DNA of 64,000 bases from Paenibacillus terrigena DSM 21567 (GTDB lineage Bacteria; Bacillota; Bacilli; Paenibacillales; Paenibacillaceae): positions 443,056 through 507,055 of the forward strand of contig NZ_KB895412.1 of NCBI RefSeq assembly GCF_000374845.1, read 5' to 3'. Both the position numbers and the translations under genes were made by a program. A model generated the notes under the pieces. That model searched no databases and was not told the origin of the DNA. It saw nothing but the letters and a program-made list of their open reading frames with translations. This document shows positions 8,249 to 17,333 of this stretch, one piece after another; positions within the stretch are counted from its first letter, which is position 1; every line of letters begins with the position of its first letter.

Positions 8249-8986
8249 CTATGTCTGTATGCATTGCTCCACGGAAGCATCGGGCGCCTGTTGGTAGCTG
8301 CTGCGGTATTCCACCCGTTCAATGATACAGCCGCTGCCGATAGTGACGCGATTGCCGCGGACGATTTTGGCGGACGTATTCTCCAGGTGAATGTCATCTC
8401 CTTCAATACTGTCTGCGATTAATCGCGAATCCGGCTGCGTTTTGAAGATGTCGAGCAGTGATTTCAGCATACTGGCCATGCCTTGCGGTTTACGCACGTT
8501 AATCTGTTCACCGCCGATTTCACGCGCTCGTGACGGCCAATAAAGATCGAGATCCATTTGGCCGACGTTCAACAGTCCTTGGATCTCGAATGCCCCTTTG
8601 CCGCGCAGGTGGTCAATGGCACAATCGCCATCGACGCTGATGAGGCCATGGAGTTTAATCTCTTCGCTCGTTAAGTTCTGTCTGACGATGACATGGCCGC
8701 CGATTTTGGCATCGTTCAGGGTAACGTTGCCCATCGCCTTAAGTTCACCATGAAGGTTCAATCGATCGGTTGTGATATCACCGTTCACGACGGTGGTCCC
8801 TGTGATACGGGTGATTTTGCCTTCGAATGCACCCGATACATTCGTATCGCCTGTGCAGCGGAAGATTTCACAGCTAATATCACCGGTAATCTGAACCTCG
8901 CCTGTTATGCTGACATTCCGATAATAACCGCCAGCGGCACTAGAAGAGCCCGTTATACGAAGATCTCGAACGTTATTGTTGCTCAT
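8249..8986 (-). CDS. bacF: Bactofilin-family polymer-forming protein, YhbF/BacF type
   Basis: Built almost wholly of short repeating beta-helix turns (VSITGEVQITGDISCE, TRITGTTVVNGDITTD, IKLHGLISVDGDCAID), the pattern of the bactofilin core that self-assembles into filaments. 245 residues. An insertion at about residues 145-195 (WPSRAREIGGEQINVRKPQ, MLKSLLDIFKTQPDS) separates two beta-helix stretches, as in the YhbE/YhbF subgroup. The start ATG 8986 has AAGGAGG eight nt upstream. It is the last gene of yhbD-bacE-bacF. In Bacillus subtilis the homologues have been linked to flagellar assembly; that role here is inferred. Confidence 0.85.
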   Translation of the reverse strand: MSNNNVRDLRITGSSSAAGGYYRNVSITGEVQITGDISCEIFRCTGDTNVSGAFEGKITRITGTTVVNGDITTDRLNLHGELKAMGNVTLNDAKIGGHVIVRQNLTSEEIKLHGLISVDGDCAIDHLRGKGAFEIQGLLNVGQMDLDLYWPSRAREIGGEQINVRKPQGMASMLKSLLDIFKTQPDSRLIADSIEGDDIHLENTSAKIVRGNRVTIGSGCIIERVEYRSSYQQAPDASVEQCIQT

Positions 8987-9016
8987 TGGTTTTGCCTCCT
9001 TTTGTCAGAATTCCCG

Positions 9017-9688
9017 TTAGATCTGGGTGTGATATTTTACTTTGGAGCTAGGATGAATATGAAGTTCGTCTTTGTATTCGACGCGCTCGATAATACAATC
9101 GGGACCGATGCTGATGCGGCCTCCGCGGACGACAGTTGCAGTAGCATGCTCGAGCGAGATGTAGTCTCCTTCGATGGTCGTTGCCGTGACATGCGTGTTC
9201 ATGAAGACACCGAGCAACTTCGTCATGAACTGAGAGCCTGCATGTTTAATTGTTATTTGTTCGCCCACAATTTCATGCGCCGAACAACCGCCTTGCGCAG
9301 TAATCTCGATGATATCAGCGTTCAGCATACCTTGAATGATAAAGATGCCATTCGATTCGAAACGTTCGGCTTCGCAATTGCCATGGATCTTGATATGTCC
9401 GTTCATCTGGATGTCTTCCCCTGTGAGTTTGCCTTGAATCGTAACCTTGCCATCAATCCGCAGCTGATCGGCATGCGCAGCGCCTTTAATTTTCGCAATG
9501 CCGTTGATGCTGGCACGTTCTGAACGTAAATTCCCTTCGACTTTACTGGTTCCGTTGCAGCTGAATTCCATGCAAGTCACGTCGCCGTGGATTGTCCCCA
9601 TGCCATCGATAGAGACTTGGCGGAAGCTGCCGCCGTTGGAGCTTGCGATGCCATTGATCTGGATATCGCCGCTTGGATAATCATTCAT
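9017..9688 (-). CDS. bacE: Bactofilin-family polymer-forming protein, YhbE/BacE type
   Basis: A 223-residue paralogue of the next gene, with the same right-handed beta-helix repeats (VSIDGMGTIHGDVTCM, ASINGIAKIKGAAHAD, IQMNGHIKIHGNCEAE). The same interruption with an IVGEQITIKHA strand and a hydrophobic helix (FMTKLLGVFMNTH) precedes the C-terminal strands, which end in GPDCIIERVEYKDELH in parallel with GSGCIIERVEYRSSY of BacF. AGGAGGAAGG precedes ATG 9688. The tandem paralogues, 30 bp apart, probably co-polymerise or act at one site. Confidence 0.85.
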   Translation of the reverse strand: MNDYPSGDIQINGIASSNGGSFRQVSIDGMGTIHGDVTCMEFSCNGTSKVEGNLRSERASINGIAKIKGAAHADQLRIDGKVTIQGKLTGEDIQMNGHIKIHGNCEAERFESNGIFIIQGMLNADIIEITAQGGCSAHEIVGEQITIKHAGSQFMTKLLGVFMNTHVTATTIEGDYISLEHATATVVRGGRISIGPDCIIERVEYKDELHIHPSSKVKYHTQI

Positions 9689-9699
9689 ATACCTTCCTC

Positions 9700-10326
9700 C
9701 TATTCAGATAATCGTGTTTTGAGCGCTTCGATGGAGTTGGATAGGGCGATACGTTGGACGAGTTTGGCATGGTCCTCCAGGTACACTTCGCTGCTGCCTG
9801 AGATGAGCAGGAATGTCGCAACCCCCATTTTGCGGATAAAAATCAGGTCACAGCTCTTTCCATCGAATTTCTTATAATGATCATTCAGTACCTGCAGTAG
9901 AATGCGGCCTTCATCAAGGCTCATTTCACCGGTCTGCAGCATCTGATTCAGGACATAAAGGGCAATTAATCGCTCATAGGTGAGCACTTCTGCCTCCCCG
10001 AACTGTGCTGTGAGCAGCTGCCACGAGACATCAGATACAATACTGCGTTTCTTCAGGTCTGCGCTGTACAAGGCCATCTCGGTCAAGTTGGGTGAGAAGA
10101 GATCTGCGAGATCATCGAGCGATGCATTGTCTTTCAGGTTCAAGATCTTATCGATCCGATCTAATATTTTATCTTTGGGAAAAAAGGTCTCTTGGCCCGT
10201 AAATGTAGATTTGCGGATAAACCAATCCTCAGGGATGAGGTCCTTGCGTTTCCATCGATATAATTGACCATAGGAAATGCCAGTGAGCTCCAGCAGGTCT
10301 TTTTTAGATATGAGATTGTCTTCCAT
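9700..10326 (-). CDS. yhbD: YhbD-like DNA-binding protein (DUF4004)
   Basis: A 208-residue protein. The N-terminal 70 residues look like a MerR-type helix-turn-helix (LISKKDLLELTGISYGQLYRWKRKDLIP, FIRKSTFTGQETFFPKDKILDRIDKIL); the rest is a helical and alpha/beta domain of unknown role. It is the first gene of the operon, only 11 bp before bacE, the same order as yhbD-yhbE-yhbF in Bacillus subtilis. AAGGAGG precedes ATG 10326. The paired inverted repeats on its promoter make autoregulation plausible but unproven. Confidence 0.8.
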   Translation of the reverse strand: MEDNLISKKDLLELTGISYGQLYRWKRKDLIPEDWFIRKSTFTGQETFFPKDKILDRIDKILNLKDNASLDDLADLFSPNLTEMALYSADLKKRSIVSDVSWQLLTAQFGEAEVLTYERLIALYVLNQMLQTGEMSLDEGRILLQVLNDHYKKFDGKSCDLIFIRKMGVATFLLISGSSEVYLEDHAKLVQRIALSNSIEALKTRLSE

Positions 10327-10363
10327 CGGGTTGAACCTCCTTCACTCGCGTCAGTAAAACAAT

Positions 10364-10403
10364 GTTACGCACACATCGTAACACTGTTTCGTTGACAGTG
10401 CAA
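10364..10403 (-). promoter_or_regulatory. Promoter of yhbD-bacE-bacF with two inverted repeats
   Basis: On the minus strand, TTGCAC (10403-10398), a 17-bp spacer and TACGAT (10380-10375) form a sigma-A-type promoter. Two perfect 6-bp inverted repeats, each with a 7-nt centre, overlap it: CACTGT/ACAGTG (10382-10387, 10395-10400) in the spacer and GTTACG/CGTAAC (10364-10369, 10377-10382) over the -10 and start site. Confidence 0.6.
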
Positions 10404-10512
10404 GAGGCAGGCTTGAACTTTTGGGTGAGGAGGCATACAGTAACAATATTGGAATTGTTTTTATATGATGAATCATTCTTTTTTCTAAAGTATATGAATG
10501 AGGTGAAGAGGC

Positions 10513-11391
10513 ATGAAGGAACAAGCGTTGATGCACGAAATGAGATGTATGTCGTTCAATATCCGTAATGCATATGGGGATCAAGACGAGAATGCTTGGT
10601 CGACGCGTGCGCATATGGTGGCAGGGATGATTCGTTTTCATCGTCCAGACATTGCGGGCCTTCAAGAAGTACTGCTGAGTCAGGTTGAGGATTTGGAGCG
10701 GTTGCTTCCGGAATACGGTTTGGTAGGCGTAGGGCGAGATGATGGAGATAAGGCAGGGGAATTCGTCAATATCCTGTACCGCAAGCACCGGTTCGAGCTG
10801 CTCACGAGCGGTTCGTTCTGGTTGTCAGAGCAGCCGGAGCAGCCAGGTTCCATGGGGTGGGATGCAGCTTGCACACGTGTAACGACGTGGGCGAAATTCC
10901 GCGATCGGCAGGATGGTGCAGAATTCGTACATATGAACACACACTTTGACCATGTTGGCGTTGTTGCTGTAGAGCAGAGCGCTTATCTGCTGCGCGAACG
11001 GGCTGCAGGAGTGGCAGGAGCGAATCCGGTCATCATAACAGGAGACTTCAATTGTACTTCTTCTTCGTTGCCGTATCGCATCATGTGCGAGGAAGACGGA
11101 GGCCTGTTGAAGCTGCGGGATGCTTCCGTAGTGTCCGCGTACCGCCACTTTGGCCCAGGCTTTACGTTCCACGGATTTGATTGTCAAGCGATGGCGGCGC
11201 AGATGTTCCCTCGGGAGTTCCAGCATACGCGCGACGCAGCGTTTGAATTCGATTCGCCGATTGATTTTATTTTCGTTAATGAACAGGTATCGGTGCAGAC
11301 GTATGGCATTCTAGGCGACCATCTAGCAGGTAAATTCCCTTCGGATCATTTGCCGATTATGGCGGATATTGCTTGGACCATCGAGGGATAA
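10513..11391 (+). CDS. Endonuclease/exonuclease/phosphatase-family hydrolase
   Basis: A 292-residue member of the EEP (DNase I-like) superfamily of metal-dependent phosphodiesterases. The catalytic motifs appear in order: FNIRNA and IAGLQEVLLSQ (metal-binding Asn and Glu), VHMNTHFDHVGVVA, VIITGDFNCTSSS (Asp-x-Asn) and FPSDHLPIMADI (terminal Asp-His). No signal peptide, so probably cytoplasmic. Close relatives are annotated as sugar phosphatases or nucleases, and the sequence alone does not decide the substrate. GAGGTG at 10500-10505 lies 7 nt before ATG 10513. Confidence 0.85.
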   Translation: MKEQALMHEMRCMSFNIRNAYGDQDENAWSTRAHMVAGMIRFHRPDIAGLQEVLLSQVEDLERLLPEYGLVGVGRDDGDKAGEFVNILYRKHRFELLTSGSFWLSEQPEQPGSMGWDAACTRVTTWAKFRDRQDGAEFVHMNTHFDHVGVVAVEQSAYLLRERAAGVAGANPVIITGDFNCTSSSLPYRIMCEEDGGLLKLRDASVVSAYRHFGPGFTFHGFDCQAMAAQMFPREFQHTRDAAFEFDSPIDFIFVNEQVSVQTYGILGDHLAGKFPSDHLPIMADIAWTIEG

Positions 11392-11404
11392 CCAATAAGA
11401 ACAA

Positions 11405-11469
11405 AGAAACCTTTCTTTAGTGATGGGGGTAGAGTTACCTCCGTGTCACCAAAGGAAGGTTTCTTTTTT
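11405..11469 (+). terminator. Rho-independent terminator
   Basis: AGAAACCTTTCTTT (11405-11418) pairs with AAAGGAAGGTTTCT (11451-11464), followed by T6. It separates the EEP gene from the YtrA-type operon. Confidence 0.9.
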
Positions 11470-11507
11470 GTCTTCAAACTACTTAAGGCTATTTTTGGAA
11501 AATAGGA

Positions 11508-11556
11508 TTGACAAAAGAGTTGATTACTTATATAGTTAGTTACATGAGTAATGAAC
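11508..11556 (+). promoter_or_regulatory. Promoter and operator of the YtrA-type operon
   Basis: TTGACA (11508-11513), 17 bp, TATAGT (11531-11536). An inverted repeat starts inside the -10: GTTAGTTAC (11535-11543), ATGA, GTAATGAAC (11548-11556), with seven of nine positions paired. This is the expected layout for autorepression by the GntR/YtrA-type protein encoded 20 bp downstream. Confidence 0.75.
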
Positions 11557-11575
11557 CAACTTGGTGGTGATAAAA

Positions 11576-11944
11576 ATGATATCGATGGATGACAGTCGTC
11601 CGATCTTCATGCAGATCGCAGAACGGATCGAGGATGACATTATTGAAACAAGATTGCCTGAGGAGTCGCAGGTGCCGTCAACGAACCAATTTGCTACGTT
11701 CTATCAGATCAACCCGGCTACTGCTGCGAAAGGCGTCAATTTGCTAGTGGATCAAGGTATTCTATATAAAAAGCGAGGGATCGGGATGTTCGTAGCAACA
11801 GGTGCACGCGCGCAATTAGTGGAGAAAAGGAAAGATCAATTCTATGAACAGTATGTCGTTGCTATGATGCAAGAGGCTGAGAAGCTCGGAATTACAAGCG
11901 AGCAGTTGGCAGAGATGATTCGTACAGGGAGGAAAGGATCATGA
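11576..11944 (+). CDS. GntR-family transcriptional regulator, YtrA subfamily
   Basis: A short GntR protein (about 123 residues): a winged helix (PIFMQIAERIEDDIIETRLPEE, VPSTNQFATFYQINPATAAK, GILYKKRGIGMFV) and only a two-helix C-terminal tail, as in YtrA regulators. ATG 11576 has GGTGGTGA at 11563-11570 five nt upstream; ATG 11585 is a possible alternative. Its end overlaps the ABC ATPase start by 4 nt (ATGA). YtrA regulators normally repress the ABC genes they precede, and the operator on this promoter fits that. Confidence 0.9.
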   Translation: MISMDDSRPIFMQIAERIEDDIIETRLPEESQVPSTNQFATFYQINPATAAKGVNLLVDQGILYKKRGIGMFVATGARAQLVEKRKDQFYEQYVVAMMQEAEKLGITSEQLAEMIRTGRKGS

Positions 11945-12831
11945 GTCGTATAGTCGAGGTAAAGGGATTAACGAAAGTATATGGTAATTTCGAAGCCGTC
12001 AAGGATGTGACGTTCACGATTGAGGCGAACAAAATCTATGGTCTACTCGGACGGAACGGAGCCGGCAAGACGACAATTATGCATATGATTACGGCGCAGC
12101 AGTTCAAGACGAGTGGGGAGCTGAAGGTGTTCGGCGAAGAGCCCTATGAGAATAATCGTGTGTTAAGCCAAATCTGCTTCATTAAGGAAAGTCAGAAGTA
12201 CCCAGATAATTACCGCGTCATCGATGTGCTGGAAGTGGCGTCCATGTTCTTCCCGAATTGGGATCAGGCCTTTGCACATGAACTGATCGAAACGTTCCGT
12301 CTGCCGCTCAAGCGGCGGGTGAAGAAGCTGTCTCGCGGTATGCTGTCTGCGGTGGGGATCATTGTAGGGCTCGCGAGTCGTGCACCGCTTACGTTCTTCG
12401 ATGAGCCTTACTTGGGACTCGATGCCGTTGCACGGGAGCTATTCTATAATCAATTAATTCAAGATTATGCGGCATATCCACGTACTGTGGTGCTGTCGAC
12501 GCACTTAATAGACGAAGTCAGCCAGCTACTCGAGCATGTGATGGTGATCGACCAAGGGAAGCTGATCCTGAATGAAGACACTGAAGTATTGCGCGGGCAG
12601 GCGATCTCTGTGGCAGGAACAGCATCGCAAGTGGAGGAGTTCATTCGAGGGAGAAAAGTGATTCACCGCGAGCCTTTCGGCGGACTGCTTACGGCAACCG
12701 TGATGGGAGCCGGAAGCACGGAGGATCGCAAACGGGCAGAATCGTTTGGATTAACCATTACGCCTGTATCGTTGCAGCAGCTCATCGTTTATTTAACAGG
12801 CGGATCGGTAAGAAAGGCTGGTGAGGCATAA
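11941..12831 (+). CDS. ABC transporter ATP-binding protein (YtrB-like)
   Basis: A 296-residue single-NBD ATPase. Walker A is GRNGAGKTT (about residue 37), Walker B LTFFDEPYLGLD (about 152), and the switch histidine lies in VVLSTHLIDEV. The signature motif is atypical (KLSRGMLSAVG instead of LSGGQ), as in other YtrB-like ATPases. A C-terminal extension of about 90 residues follows the NBD. It overlaps both neighbours (4 nt with the regulator, 1 nt with the permease), so the three are translated as a unit. Substrate unknown; homologous systems respond to envelope stress. Confidence 0.9.
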   Translation: MSRIVEVKGLTKVYGNFEAVKDVTFTIEANKIYGLLGRNGAGKTTIMHMITAQQFKTSGELKVFGEEPYENNRVLSQICFIKESQKYPDNYRVIDVLEVASMFFPNWDQAFAHELIETFRLPLKRRVKKLSRGMLSAVGIIVGLASRAPLTFFDEPYLGLDAVARELFYNQLIQDYAAYPRTVVLSTHLIDEVSQLLEHVMVIDQGKLILNEDTEVLRGQAISVAGTASQVEEFIRGRKVIHREPFGGLLTATVMGAGSTEDRKRAESFGLTITPVSLQQLIVYLTGGSVRKAGEA

Positions 12832-13517
12832 TGAATCGTTCGATAGGTGTAATGAAAATGCATCTTCGTGATAAACTTGGCTACTTGTATTTACCATGGA
12901 TCATCTGTCTGGGCTCCTTCTCTGTTAATTTACTCATTGGTGGCTTGATCCAAGAGGAGAAGGGCTTCTACTCCGGCGGGGTGATGTCTATCTTTGTTTA
13001 TATGCTTGTCGCGGGGATTGTTGTGGTACCTCAGACGATTCCATTCGCGCTCGGACTTGGGGTGCGGAGATCGGATTATTTCACCGGCACAGCGAGTACA
13101 TTAACCCTACTGAGCTTCGTCTTCTCCATCGTACTGTCTTTGCTCTCCTGGATCGAGGCGGCCACATCCGGCTGGGGCGTGAAGCTAGGATTTTTCCATT
13201 TGCCTTATCTATATGTGGGAAGCTACTTGCAACAGTTCCTTGTGTTCTTTTTGATCATGCTCATGTTGAGCTTTTGGGGGTTCATTATTGCATGCTACCA
13301 TCGTCGATTCGGAAAAGCAGGAACGTTCACATTATTCATCGTATTGTTCTTGCTTAGCAGTTTATTCTCATTCTATATGACGTATTTTGGGGACTGGATG
13401 GCCGTGTTCCAGTGGTTCGCGGACAAAACAGCGCTGGACCTAGCGATTCGCACCATACCATTCTCGATTATTTTCGCCGCTTTGTCGTATTTGTTCTTGC
13501 GTCGTTCGACAGTGTGA
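12831..13517 (+). CDS. ABC transporter permease, about six TM segments
   Basis: A very hydrophobic 228-residue protein with about six membrane helices, for example YLPWIICLGSFSVNLLIGGL, VYMLVAGIVVVPQTIPFALG, TLLSFVFSIVLSLLSWI and FTLFIVLFLLSSLFSFYMTYF. It is the membrane partner of the ATPase that overlaps its start. No named subfamily was recognised. A strong terminator follows. Confidence 0.8.
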   Translation: MNRSIGVMKMHLRDKLGYLYLPWIICLGSFSVNLLIGGLIQEEKGFYSGGVMSIFVYMLVAGIVVVPQTIPFALGLGVRRSDYFTGTASTLTLLSFVFSIVLSLLSWIEAATSGWGVKLGFFHLPYLYVGSYLQQFLVFFLIMLMLSFWGFIIACYHRRFGKAGTFTLFIVLFLLSSLFSFYMTYFGDWMAVFQWFADKTALDLAIRTIPFSIIFAALSYLFLRRSTV

Positions 13518-13534
13518 TCATGTAAATCATTGTC

Positions 13535-13563
13535 AAAGACCGCCTTCCGGGAAGGCGGTCTTT
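13535..13563. terminator. Terminator after the YtrA-type operon
   Basis: AAAGACCGCCTTC (13535-13547) pairs with GAAGGCGGTCTTT (13551-13563), with a 3-nt loop. It probably also ends the convergent MFS gene. Confidence 0.85.
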
Positions 13564-13625
13564 CGTATGTTCAACAAGCGACTTGTCTTGTGTGAAAACG
13601 GATATAGGAACGTGGTGTTGCGGCA

Positions 13626-14915
13626 TTATTTCGATGCCGTGGGTAGGCGTGGAACATTGCGGGACTTCGCTAATTCAGACTTGCGCTCTCTGAACATGAA
13701 GTAATACAAGGCCGAAGCGCAGATATAGAGCGCGCCCGTCATGCAGAAGGTCACGACGTACCCCCAATACTTGCCGTAGGTGCTGAGCAGGTGCGATTGC
13801 ACAGGACCCATCGTAGCCCAGCCGAGCATGAAGGCGGTCTGCGTCATGGAGTTCGCGATGCCGCGCCGTGCATCTGAGATGCGATCCACCATAATCGATG
13901 ATTGAATCGGATTCGCGGCGTTCATCAGTGCTTGCCGGAATAAGAAGCTGATGCAAGCAACGAGGAAGATATTCGTGAAGCCTGTGAGCAGCAAGAACGG
14001 TAGAGACAGCATCTGGAAGTAGACGACCGCGCGCACTTGTCCCACACGCTGTGCCAGGTACGGTCCAATCAGCATCGATATGATCGTCATCACTTGTCCG
14101 AGGGAGATGAGGATACCGACGGCGGTCAGGGATACGGCGAATCGATTGGTGAAATAGAGATTCAAATAAGGCACGACGAGCCCAGAGCCAAATCCGACGA
14201 GTAGTTGGGCGGTGGTAAATTTGCTGATCGTTTTCCAATCTCCACGCGGAGCGGGTGGAACTGCAACCGAGGCAGACGGATCTGGCTTCATGGCAGCCTG
14301 CTGCTTCACGGAATCCTTGACCAACAGAAGCGGGATAAAGGCAAGGCAGCTCGCAACGCCACCAGTCAAGAGTGCAATCTGTAAACTAGAGATCTTACTG
14401 ACTCCCGCAGTTTGGAGTACGTCAGCCCAGAGTCCTCCGCCGATGCTGCCAACAACTTGTGCTGCGAGAACCATCGAAGAGTAGTAGCTGAACAGCTTGA
14501 GCCGATGCTCTTTGCCCGCATTCTCAGCGAGGAAAGGGATCGCGATAATCTGGAAGAAAGCCATGAACAATCCGGCAGATACGGCATAAATCATGAGTGC
14601 CGACTCCCCGCTTGCGAAGGCGCGGCCCATGAAGCTGATCCCCGTGAATAGAGCGCCGATGATCAATAGCGACTTACGGCTTGTACGATCACTTATGAGA
14701 CCGATCGGAATAAAGATAAGCGCTGTAGCTAAGGATTGAACACTGACAATCGTCCCGTTCATATCATCTTGATAACCCAGCGCTTGAATATATAAATTGT
14801 ATAGAACACTGAACATGCCCGTGCCGATCTGAAATAAGATATTGGCGATGAAGAATAGGCGGATGTTACGATTCCACGCGTTCCAGGTCGTCGTAACGTT
14901 CTGAATAAGTTGCAT
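13626..14915 (-). CDS. MFS transporter, 12 TM
   Basis: A 429-residue major facilitator: 12 hydrophobic segments with a central hydrophilic loop (about residues 200-225, SVKQQAAMKPDPSAS). The MFS loop motif between TM2 and TM3 is visible as GLISDRTSRKSLLIIG. GGAGGATCACTTC precedes ATG 14915. No regulator or enzyme gene is coupled to it, so the substrate cannot be inferred. Confidence 0.85.
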   Translation of the reverse strand: MQLIQNVTTTWNAWNRNIRLFFIANILFQIGTGMFSVLYNLYIQALGYQDDMNGTIVSVQSLATALIFIPIGLISDRTSRKSLLIIGALFTGISFMGRAFASGESALMIYAVSAGLFMAFFQIIAIPFLAENAGKEHRLKLFSYYSSMVLAAQVVGSIGGGLWADVLQTAGVSKISSLQIALLTGGVASCLAFIPLLLVKDSVKQQAAMKPDPSASVAVPPAPRGDWKTISKFTTAQLLVGFGSGLVVPYLNLYFTNRFAVSLTAVGILISLGQVMTIISMLIGPYLAQRVGQVRAVVYFQMLSLPFLLLTGFTNIFLVACISFLFRQALMNAANPIQSSIMVDRISDARRGIANSMTQTAFMLGWATMGPVQSHLLSTYGKYWGYVVTFCMTGALYICASALYYFMFRERKSELAKSRNVPRLPTASK

Positions 14916-15017
14916 GAAGTGATCCTCCGATAGTCCATGTTAGTTATTTCCATCATAACAAGACGGAAGGAGGATGCATAGTTAAAAATAAATGAGAATA
15001 ACTAGCTTGCTCGGACG

Positions 15018-17333
15018 TTATGTTGTTAGATTGCAGCGATGCTCCGGAATCGCGATATAATCATTCTGATACCCCGTCGGATCGGGTTCATCGAGCGTCA
15101 CCATTTCCCCTGTCCAAGGCTGAATTTTGAACCATTGGTAATGAGGTAACAACGTCATGATGGCATGCAGATTATAGCGGGCATAGCTGTGGTATTCCAG
15201 GAAAATGACTGGCTTCGATTGCCTGATCGTATCGAGTGCTCCACAAATGACCTCGAATTCATGGCCTTGCGTATCGATTTTCATGACCTGCACACGTTTC
15301 TTCGCTGCCTGATCTAGTTGTTGATCGAGTGTCGTGATGTTCACTTGAACACGTTCCACGGCGTTCCCCATCTCGGAATGATATAGAATCCCTGACATGC
15401 CTCGATTGTAGCAGGAATCATCCTGCATATAGAAATCGATCTTTCCCTTCGTATTCCCGACAGCCAGCTCAAAAGCTTGAACATGGTTAAAAGCATTCAA
15501 TTGAATACTCTCCTCAAGCTGCTGATACAACGATGGGTGTGGCTCGAAGCATAGGCATGTCGCCTCAGGGAACTCGCTTGCAAGATAGAACGTATGATAG
15601 CCAATGTTCGCACCAATATCGATAAATACACCGTCAGGCTGCTGCATATATTCACATATTTTGCGAATAAGGAAGGGCTCCCAGCTCCCTTGTGCACACA
15701 GCGTTTCTTCAATAAACCCAGGCAGTTTCAACGCCAATGTAAAGAGTTCTCCTCGACCATTCAATAGATCGACTTCGACTTCAGGGCCGAGCGATTCAAG
15801 GACGGATGGCTCCTCCGGAGATAAGCTAGGCTTATCTTCTTCAACAACGGGCGGGGCAGAAGTATTTGCGGTCATGCTTCTGAGTTCATTCTCGAGGAGC
15901 TCTTTGTTGCTCAGGATGTATTGATCTAGCGGACTAAAGGCCCGTGCAGCCTCGTTATGCGCGTAGGATTGGGCAAGATTGCCGAGCCGATAGTTGATGA
16001 CACAGAGTTGGAGATGCGGCAGCCAAGTACGGCATGCTTCATATTCTGGATCATCATTGTTGTCAGAGATGGAGATTTGATCGATGTTCAGAGCCAGTTC
16101 ATACCAGAACCTTGCTTGATTCAGATCGTTTCTCTTCAAATATTGATATCCGAGCCGGCAGCAGAACTCCGCACGAGGCGCATCAAGCTCAAAGGCTTGG
16201 TAGACATAATTCCGTTCCATATCTAGGTTACTGAACTCATAATAGGTGTGCGCAAGACGCCCGCAGGCAGCTAACTTCTCATCCGTAGTAGCAAATACAG
16301 AATGAAGCACTTGCAGGTCGCCGGGCTCATTCATATATTGATGAATGGCGTGTTGATAGAGCTCCAGATAACGCTCTGCCATTGAGGTGCTGGAATAATG
16401 TTGTTCCACGTAATCACGCAGTGATTCTGGGGAAGGGAAGCAGCTCTTACGCAGGCGATCTTGCATCTCAGCGATGGATCGGCAGATCAGTTCAGGCATG
16501 CCTGTGAGTACTTCGGGTACCGCCCCGTTCGCTAGAGCCAGGACGGGTGTCCCGCAAGCCATCGCTTCAATCATGACGAGACCGAAGGCTTCCTCACAAC
16601 AAGTCGGGAATAACATGCATTTCGCTTGTTGCAACAGACGAATGCGATCTTCTCCGCCGACCTCGCCAATATATTGTAAATTCGGATTCCGCTTAAGGCG
16701 GGGCTCGATATATGTCGTGTAGTAGCTTGAATCAAAGATGGGACCCGCAATAATGAGTCGATGCCCGGTGCTCTCCGCCATGTCAATGGCTTGCAATATC
16801 CCTTTGTGCCAGCTGAGCACGCCCAAGTACAGCAAGTAATCCTGCTTCACAGCAGGGTCGGCTAGCGGATAGTCATCGATAGGAAGACCGTTGTAGGCAT
16901 ATTCGCCTTGATCGGTGCCCGCGACGAGACGGGAGTGTTGACTAACGTAGACAGGGAAATCCACGGGGTTATGGACGGTAGCATGGAAGGTACAGAGTGT
17001 CGGGACGGGCAGCCGTGTCATGCCGACGGCGGATTTATGCGTGTGGTCATGGATAATATCAATAGAGGAAGGCAGCGTCCGGGCGACGAATGCAGCGATC
17101 GACTGCGGATTCGCATCGGTATGTTCGTAGGCAATCAGATTGGCTTGCGTCTTGCTCCCAGCAGGGGCATAGAGATAGACTTCATGTCCATCTGCGACTA
17201 GCGCTTCGGTCAAGGAATGAACGACGCGTTCTATACCGCCGTATTTTAGCGGGGGGACCGGGTAATAATCGGGAGCGACTTGGACAATGCGCAATTTCTT
17301 GCGAGTCGGGGCAGGGGGGCTAATTGTGGACAT
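15018..17333 (-). CDS. Glycosyltransferase (GT4)-TPR-FkbM methyltransferase fusion
   Basis: About 771 residues in three modules. An N-terminal GT4 glycosyltransferase (about 10-340) has PPLKYGGIERVVHSL, a phosphate-binding LYLGVLSWHKGI and the family motif EEAFGLVMIEAMACGTPVLA. A TPR-like helical module (about 350-480) follows. The C-terminus (about 520-765) is an FkbM-type SAM methyltransferase with VFIDIGANIGYHTFYL, CFEPHPSLYQQL and VMKIDTQGHEFEVI. The start ATG 17333 has GGAGG six nt upstream and overlaps the previous gene's end by 14 nt; longer starts would only add sequence antisense to nothing and shared with that gene. Probably builds and methylates a surface glycan. Confidence 0.85.
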   Translation of the reverse strand: MSTISPPAPTRKKLRIVQVAPDYYPVPPLKYGGIERVVHSLTEALVADGHEVYLYAPAGSKTQANLIAYEHTDANPQSIAAFVARTLPSSIDIIHDHTHKSAVGMTRLPVPTLCTFHATVHNPVDFPVYVSQHSRLVAGTDQGEYAYNGLPIDDYPLADPAVKQDYLLYLGVLSWHKGILQAIDMAESTGHRLIIAGPIFDSSYYTTYIEPRLKRNPNLQYIGEVGGEDRIRLLQQAKCMLFPTCCEEAFGLVMIEAMACGTPVLALANGAVPEVLTGMPELICRSIAEMQDRLRKSCFPSPESLRDYVEQHYSSTSMAERYLELYQHAIHQYMNEPGDLQVLHSVFATTDEKLAACGRLAHTYYEFSNLDMERNYVYQAFELDAPRAEFCCRLGYQYLKRNDLNQARFWYELALNIDQISISDNNDDPEYEACRTWLPHLQLCVINYRLGNLAQSYAHNEAARAFSPLDQYILSNKELLENELRSMTANTSAPPVVEEDKPSLSPEEPSVLESLGPEVEVDLLNGRGELFTLALKLPGFIEETLCAQGSWEPFLIRKICEYMQQPDGVFIDIGANIGYHTFYLASEFPEATCLCFEPHPSLYQQLEESIQLNAFNHVQAFELAVGNTKGKIDFYMQDDSCYNRGMSGILYHSEMGNAVERVQVNITTLDQQLDQAAKKRVQVMKIDTQGHEFEVICGALDTIRQSKPVIFLEYHSYARYNLHAIMTLLPHYQWFKIQPWTGEMVTLDEPDPTGYQNDYIAIPEHRCNLTT

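Noticed and set aside
8693-9523. Open frame of 276 codons on the plus strand across the bactofilin genes.
   Set aside because: It is the shadow of the repeated beta-helix codons; no ribosome binding site and it spans the junction of two real genes.
10351-10788. Open frame of 145 codons opposite the yhbD/EEP intergenic region.
   Set aside because: It crosses the divergent promoter region and the EEP gene start, lacks a ribosome binding site and has no protein-like pattern.
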